Shown piece after piece: positions 41,108-50,890 of a DNA stretch of 64,000 nt. Within the stretch, counting starts at the first letter, position 1. Each line of letters opens with the position of its first letter. Position numbers and translations under genes: made by a program. Source of the DNA: an uncultured Pelagibacteraceae bacterium (GTDB lineage: Bacteria; Pseudomonadota; Alphaproteobacteria; Pelagibacterales; Pelagibacteraceae); assembly GCA_902582165.1 (NCBI GenBank), contig CACHQZ010000001.1, positions 1 to 64,000 on the forward strand, read 5' to 3'. Under the pieces are notes generated by a model that did no database searches, was not told the DNA's origin, and was given only the letters and a program-made list of their open reading frames with translations.

Positions 41108-42198
41108 TAATTTTTCTCCACATAAACTGATGTACTTGGAAAAGCAAAAGACGCATTATTTTTTTCTACTATATCTTTTATTTCAAGAGCTAAAAGATCT
41201 TTTACCTTCATCCACTCTAAGTATTTTGTGGTTTTAGTAAAACATATTAGTTTAATATCTATTGAACTTGCAGCAAATTGATCGATTTTCACTGATAGCA
41301 TTGTATTTTCTGATTTTGAAAATAATTCACTATTTTTTATATAATTTTCTATCTGTTGTTTAATATCAATTAATTGTTTGCTTGTTGTTCTATACTCTAG
41401 GCCAATAATCCAATTAATCCTCCTATTAGTAATTAAAGAATTATTTATTACTGCTTTTTCTGCAAACTGAAAATTAGGGATAGTTGCAAGAGATTTGTCA
41501 AATCTTCTGACAACTGTAGATCTAAAACCTATTGACTCAACTGTACCTTCAATAACATCTTCAACATATATCCAATCTCCAACTTTAAATCTTTTCTCAA
41601 CTAAAACTAATATACCTGAAATTAAATTTTTAAATAAATCTTGTGCTCCGAGTGCAACTGCAACACCAAATAGCCCTAGTCCGGCTATAATTGGTCCAAT
41701 TTTAATTCCCCAAAGTTCTAAAACAGCCGCTAATCCTAGAATTATTATTAAGACCTTTAAAGCTTTGATAATCCAATTAACTAGATCCCTTGAGAGTAAA
41801 TCACTGACTGATTTTATAACAGTTGAAAAGGGTCCAATGATTTGGTGAAAGGTCCAGAATATAAGAATTGTAATTAAAGAACGATTAATAGTTTCTAAAA
41901 AATCTGCAGCTTGAGTTTCAATAGTTAGATAACTAGTAGCTACAAAAAAACCTAACACAATCGGAAAAAACTTAGCTGGCCCCTCCATAGACTTTACAAG
42001 GGTATTATCAAAGTTATTTGATGTTTTAGATACGTAATTCTCCAATCTTTTAATTACGAATTTTGAAAAAATTCCTCTTAAAAAAAGAAAAAATAAAAAA
42101 ATTATTAAAGCAATAATAATTTCGGAAATATTAACTCCTGAAATACCTTTATTCCAAACATCTAAAAATAATATCTTAAAATTTTGCAGTACTTCCAT
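41107..42198 (-). CDS. mechanosensitive ion channel (MscS family)
   Basis: GLFGVAVALGAQDLFKNLISGILVLVEKRFKVGDWI. Confidence 0.93.
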   Translation of the reverse strand: MEVLQNFKILFLDVWNKGISGVNISEIIIALIIFLFFLFLRGIFSKFVIKRLENYVSKTSNNFDNTLVKSMEGPAKFFPIVLGFFVATSYLTIETQAADFLETINRSLITILIFWTFHQIIGPFSTVIKSVSDLLSRDLVNWIIKALKVLIIILGLAAVLELWGIKIGPIIAGLGLFGVAVALGAQDLFKNLISGILVLVEKRFKVGDWIYVEDVIEGTVESIGFRSTVVRRFDKSLATIPNFQFAEKAVINNSLITNRRINWIIGLEYRTTSKQLIDIKQQIENYIKNSELFSKSENTMLSVKIDQFAASSIDIKLICFTKTTKYLEWMKVKDLLALEIKDIVEKNNASFAFPSTSVYVEKN

Positions 42199-42897
42199 TT
42201 AATTACCAATTTTTATAAGTTCATCTCCAGCTTCGAAGGTTTCTAAATTTTTCCATCCAGCTTCTTTGAAAACATTTATAACTTTTTCACTTATACACAT
42301 AACTTTTGAGCCTGTCATCAGTCCATTGAGTGAGTATTTTTTTGCTAAATCAATAAAGCTTTCTGCACTCCTTTTTGAGTAAACAAAAATTATGTCAGGA
42401 GGATGATCGATGATTAAATTATTAGTATCTTCGTTTAAATCTTTAATTTTTTCTGAAGTATAATTGATAATTTTATCTATTTGAAAACCTTCTTTTTTTA
42501 GCTCTAGGTCTAAGTCTGATGTAATATTATCTCCACATATATAAGCTAAGACTTTTTTTTTATCTAAGTCACCTGAATTAACAATAATATTCTTTAAGGC
42601 ATTTATCGTCCCTCCAGCTGAAATAGTATTATTATAACCTTGCTGTCTTACGATTTTTTCTGTAATTGCTCCAACGCAGAAACAAAGTTTATTTCTATCT
42701 GGTTTTAATAGTTTTAGACTCCTTATTGCATTAGCACTTGTAAATATAAATGCATTGTATTTTTCCGCATCAATAGGATCAAGTTCTGCTTTAGAGATCT
42801 TTAAAGTAGGTACATGAATAATTTTATGACCTAAAGAAAGTAATTTGCTCATTAAATCTTCAGAGTCAATTAAGGGTCTTGTTATTATAATATTCAT
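42199..42897 (-). CDS. hemD: uroporphyrinogen-III synthase
   Basis: IITRPLIDSEDLMSKL; FTSANAIRSL; adjacent to hemC. Confidence 0.9.
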   Translation of the reverse strand: MNIIITRPLIDSEDLMSKLLSLGHKIIHVPTLKISKAELDPIDAEKYNAFIFTSANAIRSLKLLKPDRNKLCFCVGAITEKIVRQQGYNNTISAGGTINALKNIIVNSGDLDKKKVLAYICGDNITSDLDLELKKEGFQIDKIINYTSEKIKDLNEDTNNLIIDHPPDIIFVYSKRSAESFIDLAKKYSLNGLMTGSKVMCISEKVINVFKEAGWKNLETFEAGDELIKIGN

Positions 42898-43811
42898 TTT
42901 TTTTTAAATTTTTCTCCAGCTAGACTTAATAATTTTTCTCCAACACTTTTCCCTATAAAAGAAGCGTCAACTTCTCTGCCTGTAAGTTCATACTCAAAAC
43001 TCTCTTGACCGCTATCTGAAAAAAGCTGAGCTTTAAGTTTTAAATTATGGTTTTCAATTTCGGCTAACCCACCTATTGCAGTATCGCAATCACCTCCAAT
43101 AGTTTGAAGCATTTTTCTTTCAGCGATTGCGCAAAGACTAGTTGTACTATCGTTAATTCTTTTTATTAAATTTTTAATTTTATCTTCTTTTCTGCATTGT
43201 ACTGCAATTATTCCTTGTCCCACTGCTGGCAAAATGTGCTCACAATTAAAAGTGAAGCTAATTTTTTTATCAAGTTTAAGTGATTTAACTCCAGCGGCTG
43301 CAAGAATAACTCCATCTAATTTGTTCTCATTAATTTTATTAATTCTAGTATCAATATTTCCTCGAATATTGATTACAGAAATATCATTATTAATTTTTTT
43401 TAATTGAAGCTCTCTCCTTTTTGAACTTGAGCCGATTTTTACACCATTTCTTAAATCAGAAATATTTTTAATTTTTTCACTAATTATTACATCTCGGTAA
43501 TCGTTTCTTTTTAAATATGCTCCTATCAGAAGACTCTCGTTTTCATTAGTCTCCATATCTTTTAAAGAATGAACAGCAATGTCTATTTCTTTCTTTAATA
43601 AACTTTCTTCAATTTCTTTACAAAATAAATTTTTTCCACCTATTTCTGAAATATTCTTATCTAAATTCAAATCACCTGATGTTTTTATAGCTTTAAAATT
43701 AATATTTTCCTCTTTAAGATCTTTATTATTTTTTACTAATAGCTCCCTCACTTTAGCTACATAGGCTAACGAAAGTTTACTACCTCGTGCTCCAATTGTA
43801 ATTTTTGTCAT
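42894..43811 (-). CDS. hemC: porphobilinogen deaminase
   Basis: IGARGSKLSLAY; VHSLKDMET; ILPAVGQGIIAVQCR; GGDCDTAIGG. Confidence 0.96.
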   Translation of the reverse strand: MTKITIGARGSKLSLAYVAKVRELLVKNNKDLKEENINFKAIKTSGDLNLDKNISEIGGKNLFCKEIEESLLKKEIDIAVHSLKDMETNENESLLIGAYLKRNDYRDVIISEKIKNISDLRNGVKIGSSSKRRELQLKKINNDISVINIRGNIDTRINKINENKLDGVILAAAGVKSLKLDKKISFTFNCEHILPAVGQGIIAVQCRKEDKIKNLIKRINDSTTSLCAIAERKMLQTIGGDCDTAIGGLAEIENHNLKLKAQLFSDSGQESFEYELTGREVDASFIGKSVGEKLLSLAGEKFKKK

Positions 43812-43867
43812 TAATTGATTATATATTTGATAGAAGTATTTTATACTATTTTTAAATTTTTAAAGAG

Positions 43868-44944
43868 ATGGCAAAAAAGATTACATTTTTAGGAATTGAG
43901 ACTAGCTGCGATGAAACTGCAGCATCTGTGATTAGGGAAAACGATGATGGTAATGCTGACATTTTATCAAATATAGTCTCAAGTCAAATTTCAGAGCATA
44001 AAAAATTTGGAGGAGTGGTACCTGAATTAGCTGCAAGAGCGCATTTAGAAAATATTGAATATATAATTAAAGCTGCTTTAGAAAGAAGTAAAGTTTCTTT
44101 GGACGAAATAGACGGTATTGCAGCTACTGCAGGTCCAGGTCTAATTGTGTGCTTAACAGTCGGTCTAAACATAGGTAAATCGATTGCTGCATTTACAAAT
44201 AAACCATTCGTTGCTGTTAATCATTTAGAAGGTCATGCTCTTAGTCCAGGACTGGAAAATAATATTCAATTCCCTTATTTACTTTTATTAATCTCTGGAG
44301 GTCACTCCCAATTTTTAATAGTGAAAGATGTTAATGAATACGAACAATTAGGTACCACAATAGATGATGCTTTAGGTGAAGCTTTTGATAAAACTGCAAA
44401 AATGCTTGACCTAGGTTATCCAGGTGGACCAAGTGTAGAGAAAGCTTCGAAAATGGGAGATAAAAATTTTTTTAAACTTCCCGAACCAATAATAAATAAA
44501 GCAGGATGTAACTTATCATTTGCTGGACTTAAAACTGCTGTTTTAAGAGAATCAAAAAAACTAGATGGAAACAGCAAATTAAAGTTTAATCTTGCAGCGT
44601 CTTTTCAAAATACAATAAACAAAATTCTTTATAAAAAAACAAAAATTGCAATTGAAATGTATAAAAATAAAATTAATACATCAAATATTAATTTAGTTGT
44701 AGCTGGAGGTGTGGCTGCTAATTTTTCAATAAGAGAAAATTTAAAAAAACTTTCAAAGGAAATAGGATTTAAAGCTATTTATCCTGATTTAAAATTTTGT
44801 GGAGATAATGCTGCTATGATTGCATGGGCTGGTATTCAAAGATTTAAAAGAAATTTATTAAATAAATTAGATGTTGAAACTAAATCTAGATGGCCTTTGG
44901 ATAAAAATGCTCCCTACATGAAGGGACCAGGTTTAAAATTATAA
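43868..44944 (+). CDS. tsaD: tRNA N6-adenosine threonylcarbamoyltransferase
   Basis: GIETSCDETAASV; NHLEGHALSPGL; LISGGHSQFL; GPSVEKAS. Confidence 0.97.
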   Translation: MAKKITFLGIETSCDETAASVIRENDDGNADILSNIVSSQISEHKKFGGVVPELAARAHLENIEYIIKAALERSKVSLDEIDGIAATAGPGLIVCLTVGLNIGKSIAAFTNKPFVAVNHLEGHALSPGLENNIQFPYLLLLISGGHSQFLIVKDVNEYEQLGTTIDDALGEAFDKTAKMLDLGYPGGPSVEKASKMGDKNFFKLPEPIINKAGCNLSFAGLKTAVLRESKKLDGNSKLKFNLAASFQNTINKILYKKTKIAIEMYKNKINTSNINLVVAGGVAANFSIRENLKKLSKEIGFKAIYPDLKFCGDNAAMIAWAGIQRFKRNLLNKLDVETKSRWPLDKNAPYMKGPGLKL

Positions 44945-45357
44945 TGAAATATTGGTTACTTAAGTCTGAGCCTGATGTTTGGTCAATTGAGCAACAAATA
45001 AAGGCTGGATTTAAAGGTGCCGCCTGGGATGGGGTTAGAAATTATCAAGCTGCAAATAATTTAAGAAAAATGAAGAATGGTGACTTATGTTTTTTTTACC
45101 ACTCTAATATTGGAAAAGAAATTGTTGGTATAGTTAAAGTAATTAAATCAGCGTTTTTAGATAAAACTGATAAGAAAAAGAGATTTGTAGCCGTTCAAGT
45201 TAGGTTTGTGAGTAAATTTAAAAAAGCTATTTCTTTAGAAAAAATTAAAGAAAATAGGAAAATTTCTCATCTGGCGTTGGTAAAACAGAGCAGATTATCA
45301 GTAATGCCAATAGATTATAAAAGCTGGAAAATTATTTGTAACATGGGTAAAGTATAA
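44944..45357 (+). CDS. EVE domain-containing protein
   Basis: [45 protein letters not shown]. Confidence 0.92.
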   Translation: MKYWLLKSEPDVWSIEQQIKAGFKGAAWDGVRNYQAANNLRKMKNGDLCFFYHSNIGKEIVGIVKVIKSAFLDKTDKKKRFVAVQVRFVSKFKKAISLEKIKENRKISHLALVKQSRLSVMPIDYKSWKIICNMGKV

Positions 45358-45374
45358 AAAAATCAGGGGTATTT

Positions 45375-47528
45375 GTGGCTAAAAAGAAGAAAAAGAAAAA
45401 ATCAAAAGTAAAAAAGTCTAGAAAAAAATCTAGAAAAGTAAAAAAATCTAGAAAAGTAAAAAAGTCTAGAAAAATTAACAGGCCCAGAAAAAAAAGTAAA
45501 AAATCTAAAAAAAGGAAAAAATCCAGAAAAAAAACGAGAAAAGCAAGACGAATTAATTTTAAAGCTCCTACTTACTCAAAAGATAGTGAAGGCAATTCAA
45601 TTATAAAAGTTTCAGATAGTTGGGCAAATCACGCCTACGTGAACGAATCGAAATATAAAAAGAAGTATAAAATGTCCATTAAAGAAAATGATAAGTTTTG
45701 GGCCAAGGAGGGAAAAAGAATTACTTGGATGAAGAAGTATACAAAAATTAAAGATGTTAAATATAGTAAAGATGAAGTTAAAATAAAATGGTATTACGAT
45801 GGAACTCTTAATGCTTCAGCGAATTGTATAGATAGACATTTAAAGAAAAATCCAAGCAAAACAGCGATCATTTGGGTTGGGGATGATCCCGCTGATACTA
45901 AAAAAATTTCTTATAAAGAATTGCATCAAAATGTATGTAAAGCTGCAAATGGTTTAAAAAGTTTAGGTATACAAAAAGGAGATAGAGTTACAATTTATCT
46001 AACCATGATCCCTGAATTAGCTTACATTATGTTAGCTTGTGCAAGAATTGGTGCTGTTCACTCAATTATTTTTGGTGGTTTTTCACCTGATTCCATAGCT
46101 ACTAGAATTACTGATTGCGAGTCTGAATATTTGATAACTGCAGATGAAGGAGTAAGAGGTGGAAAAATAATTCCATTAAAAAAAATTGCTGATGAGGCTT
46201 TAGATCAATGCCCTGGAGTTAAAAAATGTGTAGTTGTTGAAAGAACTGGCAATCAAGTTGATTGGAATAATGAAAGAGATGTTTCCTACAAAGATCTTAT
46301 TTCATCAGTTCCATCAAAATGTGACCCCGAAGAAATGAGCGCAGAAGACCCTCTATTTATTTTATATACTTCTGGTTCTACTGGAAAACCTAAGGGTGTT
46401 CTACACACTACGGGTGGTTATATGGTTTATGCTTCAATGACCCATCAGTATATTTTTGATTATAAAGCTAATGATATTTATTGGTGCACAGCTGACATAG
46501 GTTGGGTAACAGGTCATAGTTATATTATTTACGGGCCTCTCTCTAATGGAGCGACAACTATTATGTTTGAAGGGGTTCCTAATTATCCGGATAGCTCTAG
46601 GTGGTGGCAAATAGTAGATAAATATAAAGTAAATATTTTTTATACTGCTCCAACAGCAATAAGAGCTTTAATGCGTGAGGGAGATAAGCCTGTAAAAAAA
46701 ACAAGTAGAAAAACATTAAAATTATTAGGAACTGTTGGAGAGCCCATAAATCCAGAGGCTTGGATGTGGTATTACAAAACAGTTGGGGACTCTAGATGCC
46801 CGATTGTTGATACTTGGTGGCAAACAGAAACTGGAGGAATTTTAATTGCGCCTCAGCCTGGAGCGATAGATTTAAAGCCAGGATCAGCCACAAAACCTTT
46901 TTATGGAATTAAACCTGTTTTAGTCGATAAGGATGGTAAGGTGGTAAAAGGAGAGGGCAAAGGTCGACTATGCATGGCAGCATCTTGGCCTGGACAAATG
47001 AGAACTGTTTATGGTGACCATCAAAGATTTATTGATACTTATTTTTCTCAATTTGATGGAAAATATTTTACTGGCGACGGATGTAGAAGAGATAAAGACG
47101 GTTACTACTGGATAACTGGAAGAGTAGATGATGTAATTATAGTATCTGGGCATAATCTGGGAACTGCTGAAATAGAAAGCGCGTTTGTAGCCCATCCTAA
47201 AGTAGCTGAAGCAGCCGTCGTAGGATTTCCCCATAGCATTAAAGGTAATGGCCTATATTGTTATGTAACTTTAAATGCAGGAGAAAATCCTAATGGTGAC
47301 CTTGAAAGAGATTTAAAACTTTGGGTAAGAAAACAAATAGGACCAATAGCTACTCCCGACGTAATTCAATTTGCTCCTGGATTGCCAAAAACAAGATCAG
47401 GAAAAATAATGAGAAGAATTTTAAGAAAAATTGCCGCTAATGAACCTGATAACTTAGGTGATACCACAACTCTTGCTGATCCAAGTGTTGTTACATCGCT
47501 CGTGGAAAATAGACAAAATAAAGGTTAA
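45375..47528 (+). CDS. acs: acetyl-CoA synthetase with Lys/Arg/Ser-rich N-terminal extension
   Basis: [73 protein letters not shown] start with SD-like aggggt. Confidence 0.95.
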   Translation: MAKKKKKKKSKVKKSRKKSRKVKKSRKVKKSRKINRPRKKSKKSKKRKKSRKKTRKARRINFKAPTYSKDSEGNSIIKVSDSWANHAYVNESKYKKKYKMSIKENDKFWAKEGKRITWMKKYTKIKDVKYSKDEVKIKWYYDGTLNASANCIDRHLKKNPSKTAIIWVGDDPADTKKISYKELHQNVCKAANGLKSLGIQKGDRVTIYLTMIPELAYIMLACARIGAVHSIIFGGFSPDSIATRITDCESEYLITADEGVRGGKIIPLKKIADEALDQCPGVKKCVVVERTGNQVDWNNERDVSYKDLISSVPSKCDPEEMSAEDPLFILYTSGSTGKPKGVLHTTGGYMVYASMTHQYIFDYKANDIYWCTADIGWVTGHSYIIYGPLSNGATTIMFEGVPNYPDSSRWWQIVDKYKVNIFYTAPTAIRALMREGDKPVKKTSRKTLKLLGTVGEPINPEAWMWYYKTVGDSRCPIVDTWWQTETGGILIAPQPGAIDLKPGSATKPFYGIKPVLVDKDGKVVKGEGKGRLCMAASWPGQMRTVYGDHQRFIDTYFSQFDGKYFTGDGCRRDKDGYYWITGRVDDVIIVSGHNLGTAEIESAFVAHPKVAEAAVVGFPHSIKGNGLYCYVTLNAGENPNGDLERDLKLWVRKQIGPIATPDVIQFAPGLPKTRSGKIMRRILRKIAANEPDNLGDTTTLADPSVVTSLVENRQNKG
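45417..45478. repeat. short tandem repeat, unit about 17-18 bp (tctagaaaagtaaaaaa)
   Basis: Encodes [19 protein letters not shown] at the start of acs. Confidence 0.85.
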
Positions 47529-48166
47529 TCAAATTTCAAATCTTTTGTTAATTTTTTAAACTCATCCTTCATCAGTCCCCATTTTAAATGAATAGAGTTT
47601 AAAACTATCTTTTTATCAAGGGATTTTAATTCATCTGCAATGGGCGACCAATAGTATAATGCGTGACCACTCTCCTTAAATGGATCGTTTAAATGGTAGC
47701 TTGAAAAATTTACTTTATTTATCCTCTCTAAAAAATTTTTTTTACCTCTGTCAAAAATTTCATAGCTTAAACCATTTTTTTTTTCATTTTCTAAGATGTT
47801 TAAAAAGATTTCTTTACAATCATTTTCTTTCAAGTTTTTTTCTGAAATAAGATAGGAAAAAACATAAAAAGCACAGTCAGCTAATGCGACCACGTAAATA
47901 TTCCATTTTGCAATATTGATAGATTTTAAAAAAACTTCATTTTCCATCATTGCAATGTACTTGACACCTATTCTTGTTTTTAGGTAGCCATATAAAGTTG
48001 TTTGTGCAACATGTGCAGATCTTTCTTGAATAAAATTTTCCAAATCTTTTTTGGACTTTATTCTTTTAAAAAGACCAGATATTTTCCAAATTGGAATTAC
48101 ATACTCCCAAATGTCAATTAGAGTAGTTCTAAGAGTGTTTCGCAATTTATATAGATTCAATTTCAC
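47525..48166 (-). CDS. conserved hypothetical protein
   Basis: 213-aa ORF, coherent coding frame, no family recognised with confidence. Confidence 0.7.
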   Translation of the reverse strand: MKLNLYKLRNTLRTTLIDIWEYVIPIWKISGLFKRIKSKKDLENFIQERSAHVAQTTLYGYLKTRIGVKYIAMMENEVFLKSINIAKWNIYVVALADCAFYVFSYLISEKNLKENDCKEIFLNILENEKKNGLSYEIFDRGKKNFLERINKVNFSSYHLNDPFKESGHALYYWSPIADELKSLDKKIVLNSIHLKWGLMKDEFKKLTKDLKFD

Positions 48167-48281
48167 GTTGTATTTAAAAAACCCTTTATTTACTTGTCTT
48201 ATAGCATTTCAAATTGGTTTTGGGGTTCTTTTTTCTCTTTAAATTCAACTCATAATCAGTATGCTCCCCAGCAATAAGAGT

Positions 48282-48299
48282 ACTTTTTACGTAAAAAGT
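48282..48299. promoter_or_regulatory. 18-bp perfect palindrome upstream of the DUF4212/symporter operon
   Basis: ACTTTTTACGTAAAAAGT, self-reverse-complementary. Confidence 0.6.
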
Positions 48300-48321
48300 T
48301 AAAAAATAAATAGGGGGAAAT

Positions 48322-48579
48322 ATGTCAAATAAAGACGCATATTGGAATAAGACCAAAAACCATATGATAGTAACATTGGTTCTTTGGGCTTTCTTCTCAT
48401 TAGTGATCTTCATGTTTGGTTCAGAACTGAACACGATGTCTTTTCTTGGCTATCCACTAGCATATTACATGACTGCGCAAGGTTCACTTCTTGCCTTTGT
48501 GATAATTTTGTTTTGGACTGCAAATAAACAAGAAAAAATCGACGAAGAACATGGTTTCTCAGAAAGAGAGGATGACTAA
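48322..48579 (+). CDS. DUF4212 small subunit of a sodium:solute symporter
   Basis: YWNKTKNHMIVTLVLWAFFSLVIFMFG...LSFLGYPLAYYMTAQGSLLAFVIILFW; SD gggggaa. Confidence 0.9.
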   Translation: MSNKDAYWNKTKNHMIVTLVLWAFFSLVIFMFGSELNTMSFLGYPLAYYMTAQGSLLAFVIILFWTANKQEKIDEEHGFSEREDD

Positions 48580-50435
48580 TGTTTAAAGGAGATTTTATAC
48601 AAAACCTTCCTAAAATATACGGTACCTACACTGGTGGCTTTATAGTGTTCATCATTTTGATGGCATTAGCAGAGCAAGCAGGTGTGTCAGCTAAAAACAT
48701 CGGAGTGATGTTCGTGGCTTTCACGGTATTGATTTATGCCTTAATCGGTTATTTATCAAGAACCATTCAAGTAGATGCCTACTATGTTGCAGGAAGACAA
48801 GTGCCAACCGTGTTTAACGGGATGGCAACAGCAGCTGACTGGATGTCAGGTGCATCATTCGTAGCTTTAGCGGGTGGAGTTTACTTTGGTGGCTATACTT
48901 ATATGGCCTTCTTAGTAGGTTGGACAGGTGGATACGTGCTTGTTGCAACTCTAATGGCTCCGTACCTAAGAAAGTTTGGATGTTACACAGTTCCTGATTT
49001 TATCGGAACACGATACGGTGGTAATGCGGTGAGAGCTGCAGCTGTATTCGTGCTTTTCATAGCATCATTTACTTACGTAACAGCGCAAATTAATGCTACG
49101 GGAACAATTGCTTCTAGAGCTCTTGGAATTCCGTTTGAAGCAGGTGTATGGGTAGGATTAATAAGTATCCTTATCTGTTCAATGCTTGGTGGAATGAGGG
49201 CCGTAACTTGGACACAGGTTGCTCAGTACATTGTATTAATCATCGCATACTTAATACCAGTATTCTGGATTAGTTCTAACGTAGGTGGAGGAATTTTCCC
49301 TCACTTAATGTTAGGTGATGAAGTTGCAAGACTTGGCGAACTTGAACAGCAATTTGGACTAGTTAAAAACAGCGCCGCAGATATGAAAGCAGCTGGGGTA
49401 CCAGGAGGATTGAAATACATCTCTGGAACTCACTCTGGAGTACCTGAAGGTGGAATGGCTGTCTGGAAATACTTATCGTTAGCGATTTGTATGATGGTGG
49501 GAACTGCATCGTTACCTCATATCTTAATGAGATACTTTACAACTCCTACAGTAAGAGCAGCAAGAAAATCAGTAGCTTGGTCGCTATTCTTTATTTTCTT
49601 ACTATACTCTTCAGCGCCTATGTTAGCGACATTGTCTAAATTAGCATTGATGGATCCAAATCTACCAACTGGAATTATCGGAAAATCTATTTCTGAAGTT
49701 CAGTCGATAGAGTGGGTACAAAGATGGTCTGAAGTTAAACAAGTATTTATCGCAGACTTTAATGGTGACGGAATACTTCAGTTGAACGAATGGTTCATGA
49801 GAGGTGACGTTGTAGTATTAGCTACTCCAGAAGTAGCGGGTCTACCGTTCGTAATCTCAGGGCTAGTGTTTGCTGGTGGTATGGCTGCTGCCATGTCAAC
49901 TGCCGATGGATTAGTACTAGCGATCTCAAATGCGTTATCACACGACATTTACTATAAGATCATTAATCCAAAAGCGGAAACTGCTAAAAGACTATTAGTT
50001 GCTCGTGTACTTCTAGTAATCATCGGAGCTGCAGGTGCTTACATAGCCTCTTTCAGGCTGACAAGTATCTTAGGTTCAGTTGCTTGGGCATTCGACTTTG
50101 CGATGTCAGGCTTATTCTTCCCACTTGTACTTGGTGTATGGTGGAAGAGAGCTACTAGAGAAGGTGCAATCGCCGGTATCATTGCAGGAATTGTATCAGG
50201 GACATTATACTTAACTTGGGTGTTCCCTAAATTCTCAGTTCCAGTGTGGGGTGGTGTGAACGATCCTTTCTTAGGTATTGACCACTTAAGATTTGGTTTG
50301 ATTGGAGCACCAATTTGTTTAGTTGTAATGGTTGTAGTCAGTTTAATGACTAAAGAACCAAGTCCAGCTACACAAAAATTAGTAGATGATACGAGAATAC
50401 CAACAGGTAAGGCTATTCTTGGAAAGCAGCACTAA
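48579..50435 (+). CDS. sodium:solute symporter family (VC_2705-type, ActP-like)
   Basis: YYVAGRQVPTVFNGMATAADWMSGASFVALAG; AAAMSTADGLVLAISNALSHDIYY. Confidence 0.92.
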   Translation: MFKGDFIQNLPKIYGTYTGGFIVFIILMALAEQAGVSAKNIGVMFVAFTVLIYALIGYLSRTIQVDAYYVAGRQVPTVFNGMATAADWMSGASFVALAGGVYFGGYTYMAFLVGWTGGYVLVATLMAPYLRKFGCYTVPDFIGTRYGGNAVRAAAVFVLFIASFTYVTAQINATGTIASRALGIPFEAGVWVGLISILICSMLGGMRAVTWTQVAQYIVLIIAYLIPVFWISSNVGGGIFPHLMLGDEVARLGELEQQFGLVKNSAADMKAAGVPGGLKYISGTHSGVPEGGMAVWKYLSLAICMMVGTASLPHILMRYFTTPTVRAARKSVAWSLFFIFLLYSSAPMLATLSKLALMDPNLPTGIIGKSISEVQSIEWVQRWSEVKQVFIADFNGDGILQLNEWFMRGDVVVLATPEVAGLPFVISGLVFAGGMAAAMSTADGLVLAISNALSHDIYYKIINPKAETAKRLLVARVLLVIIGAAGAYIASFRLTSILGSVAWAFDFAMSGLFFPLVLGVWWKRATREGAIAGIIAGIVSGTLYLTWVFPKFSVPVWGGVNDPFLGIDHLRFGLIGAPICLVVMVVVSLMTKEPSPATQKLVDDTRIPTGKAILGKQH

Positions 50436-50454
50436 TAAATAATTTTTTAAAATT

Positions 50455-50486
50455 AAAAGGGGCGAATTTTTCGCCCCTTTTTTTTT
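50455..50486 (+). terminator. Rho-independent terminator after the symporter
   Basis: aaaaGGGGCGAatttTTCGCCCCttttttttt hairpin plus T-tract. Confidence 0.92.
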
Positions 50487-50511
50487 ACCTGAATCATGAT
50501 ATTTTAATAAT

Positions 50512-50847
50512 ATGATACCTACTTGGGCAATAGTCTTAGACTACATATTGGGAACTATAATGTGGACTTTAATTGGTCGAGCATTCATGAATATTTTTCA
50601 AAGAGAAGATTCTACTTTTTTTTTCATGCGAGTATTTGTAAAATACACTAATCCAATTATAAATTTATTTAAATTTATAACCCCTAGTTTTTTATTTGGG
50701 CCTTTTATTGCATTGTATGTGGCATGGTTCTTTTATTTGTTTAGATTTTACGCAATGCCCTATATTCTTGGTTATGATGTTTGGGGAATGCTAGCATTTC
50801 CATTAGAAAGCGATTTTTCAAGACAATTATATCAACTATTCAATTAA
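50512..50847 (+). CDS. hypothetical membrane protein (possibly YggT-like)
   Basis: Two-TM ORF, coherent frame. Confidence 0.55.
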   Translation: MIPTWAIVLDYILGTIMWTLIGRAFMNIFQREDSTFFFMRVFVKYTNPIINLFKFITPSFLFGPFIALYVAWFFYLFRFYAMPYILGYDVWGMLAFPLESDFSRQLYQLFN

Positions 50848-50890
50848 GTAAATTTTTTGACAAAGTTTTGGATTAAAATATAAGTAAGTA

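Noticed and set aside
45417-45478. CRISPR-like short repeats
   Set aside because: Direct in-frame low-complexity repeats without spacers; coding for the Acs basic tail
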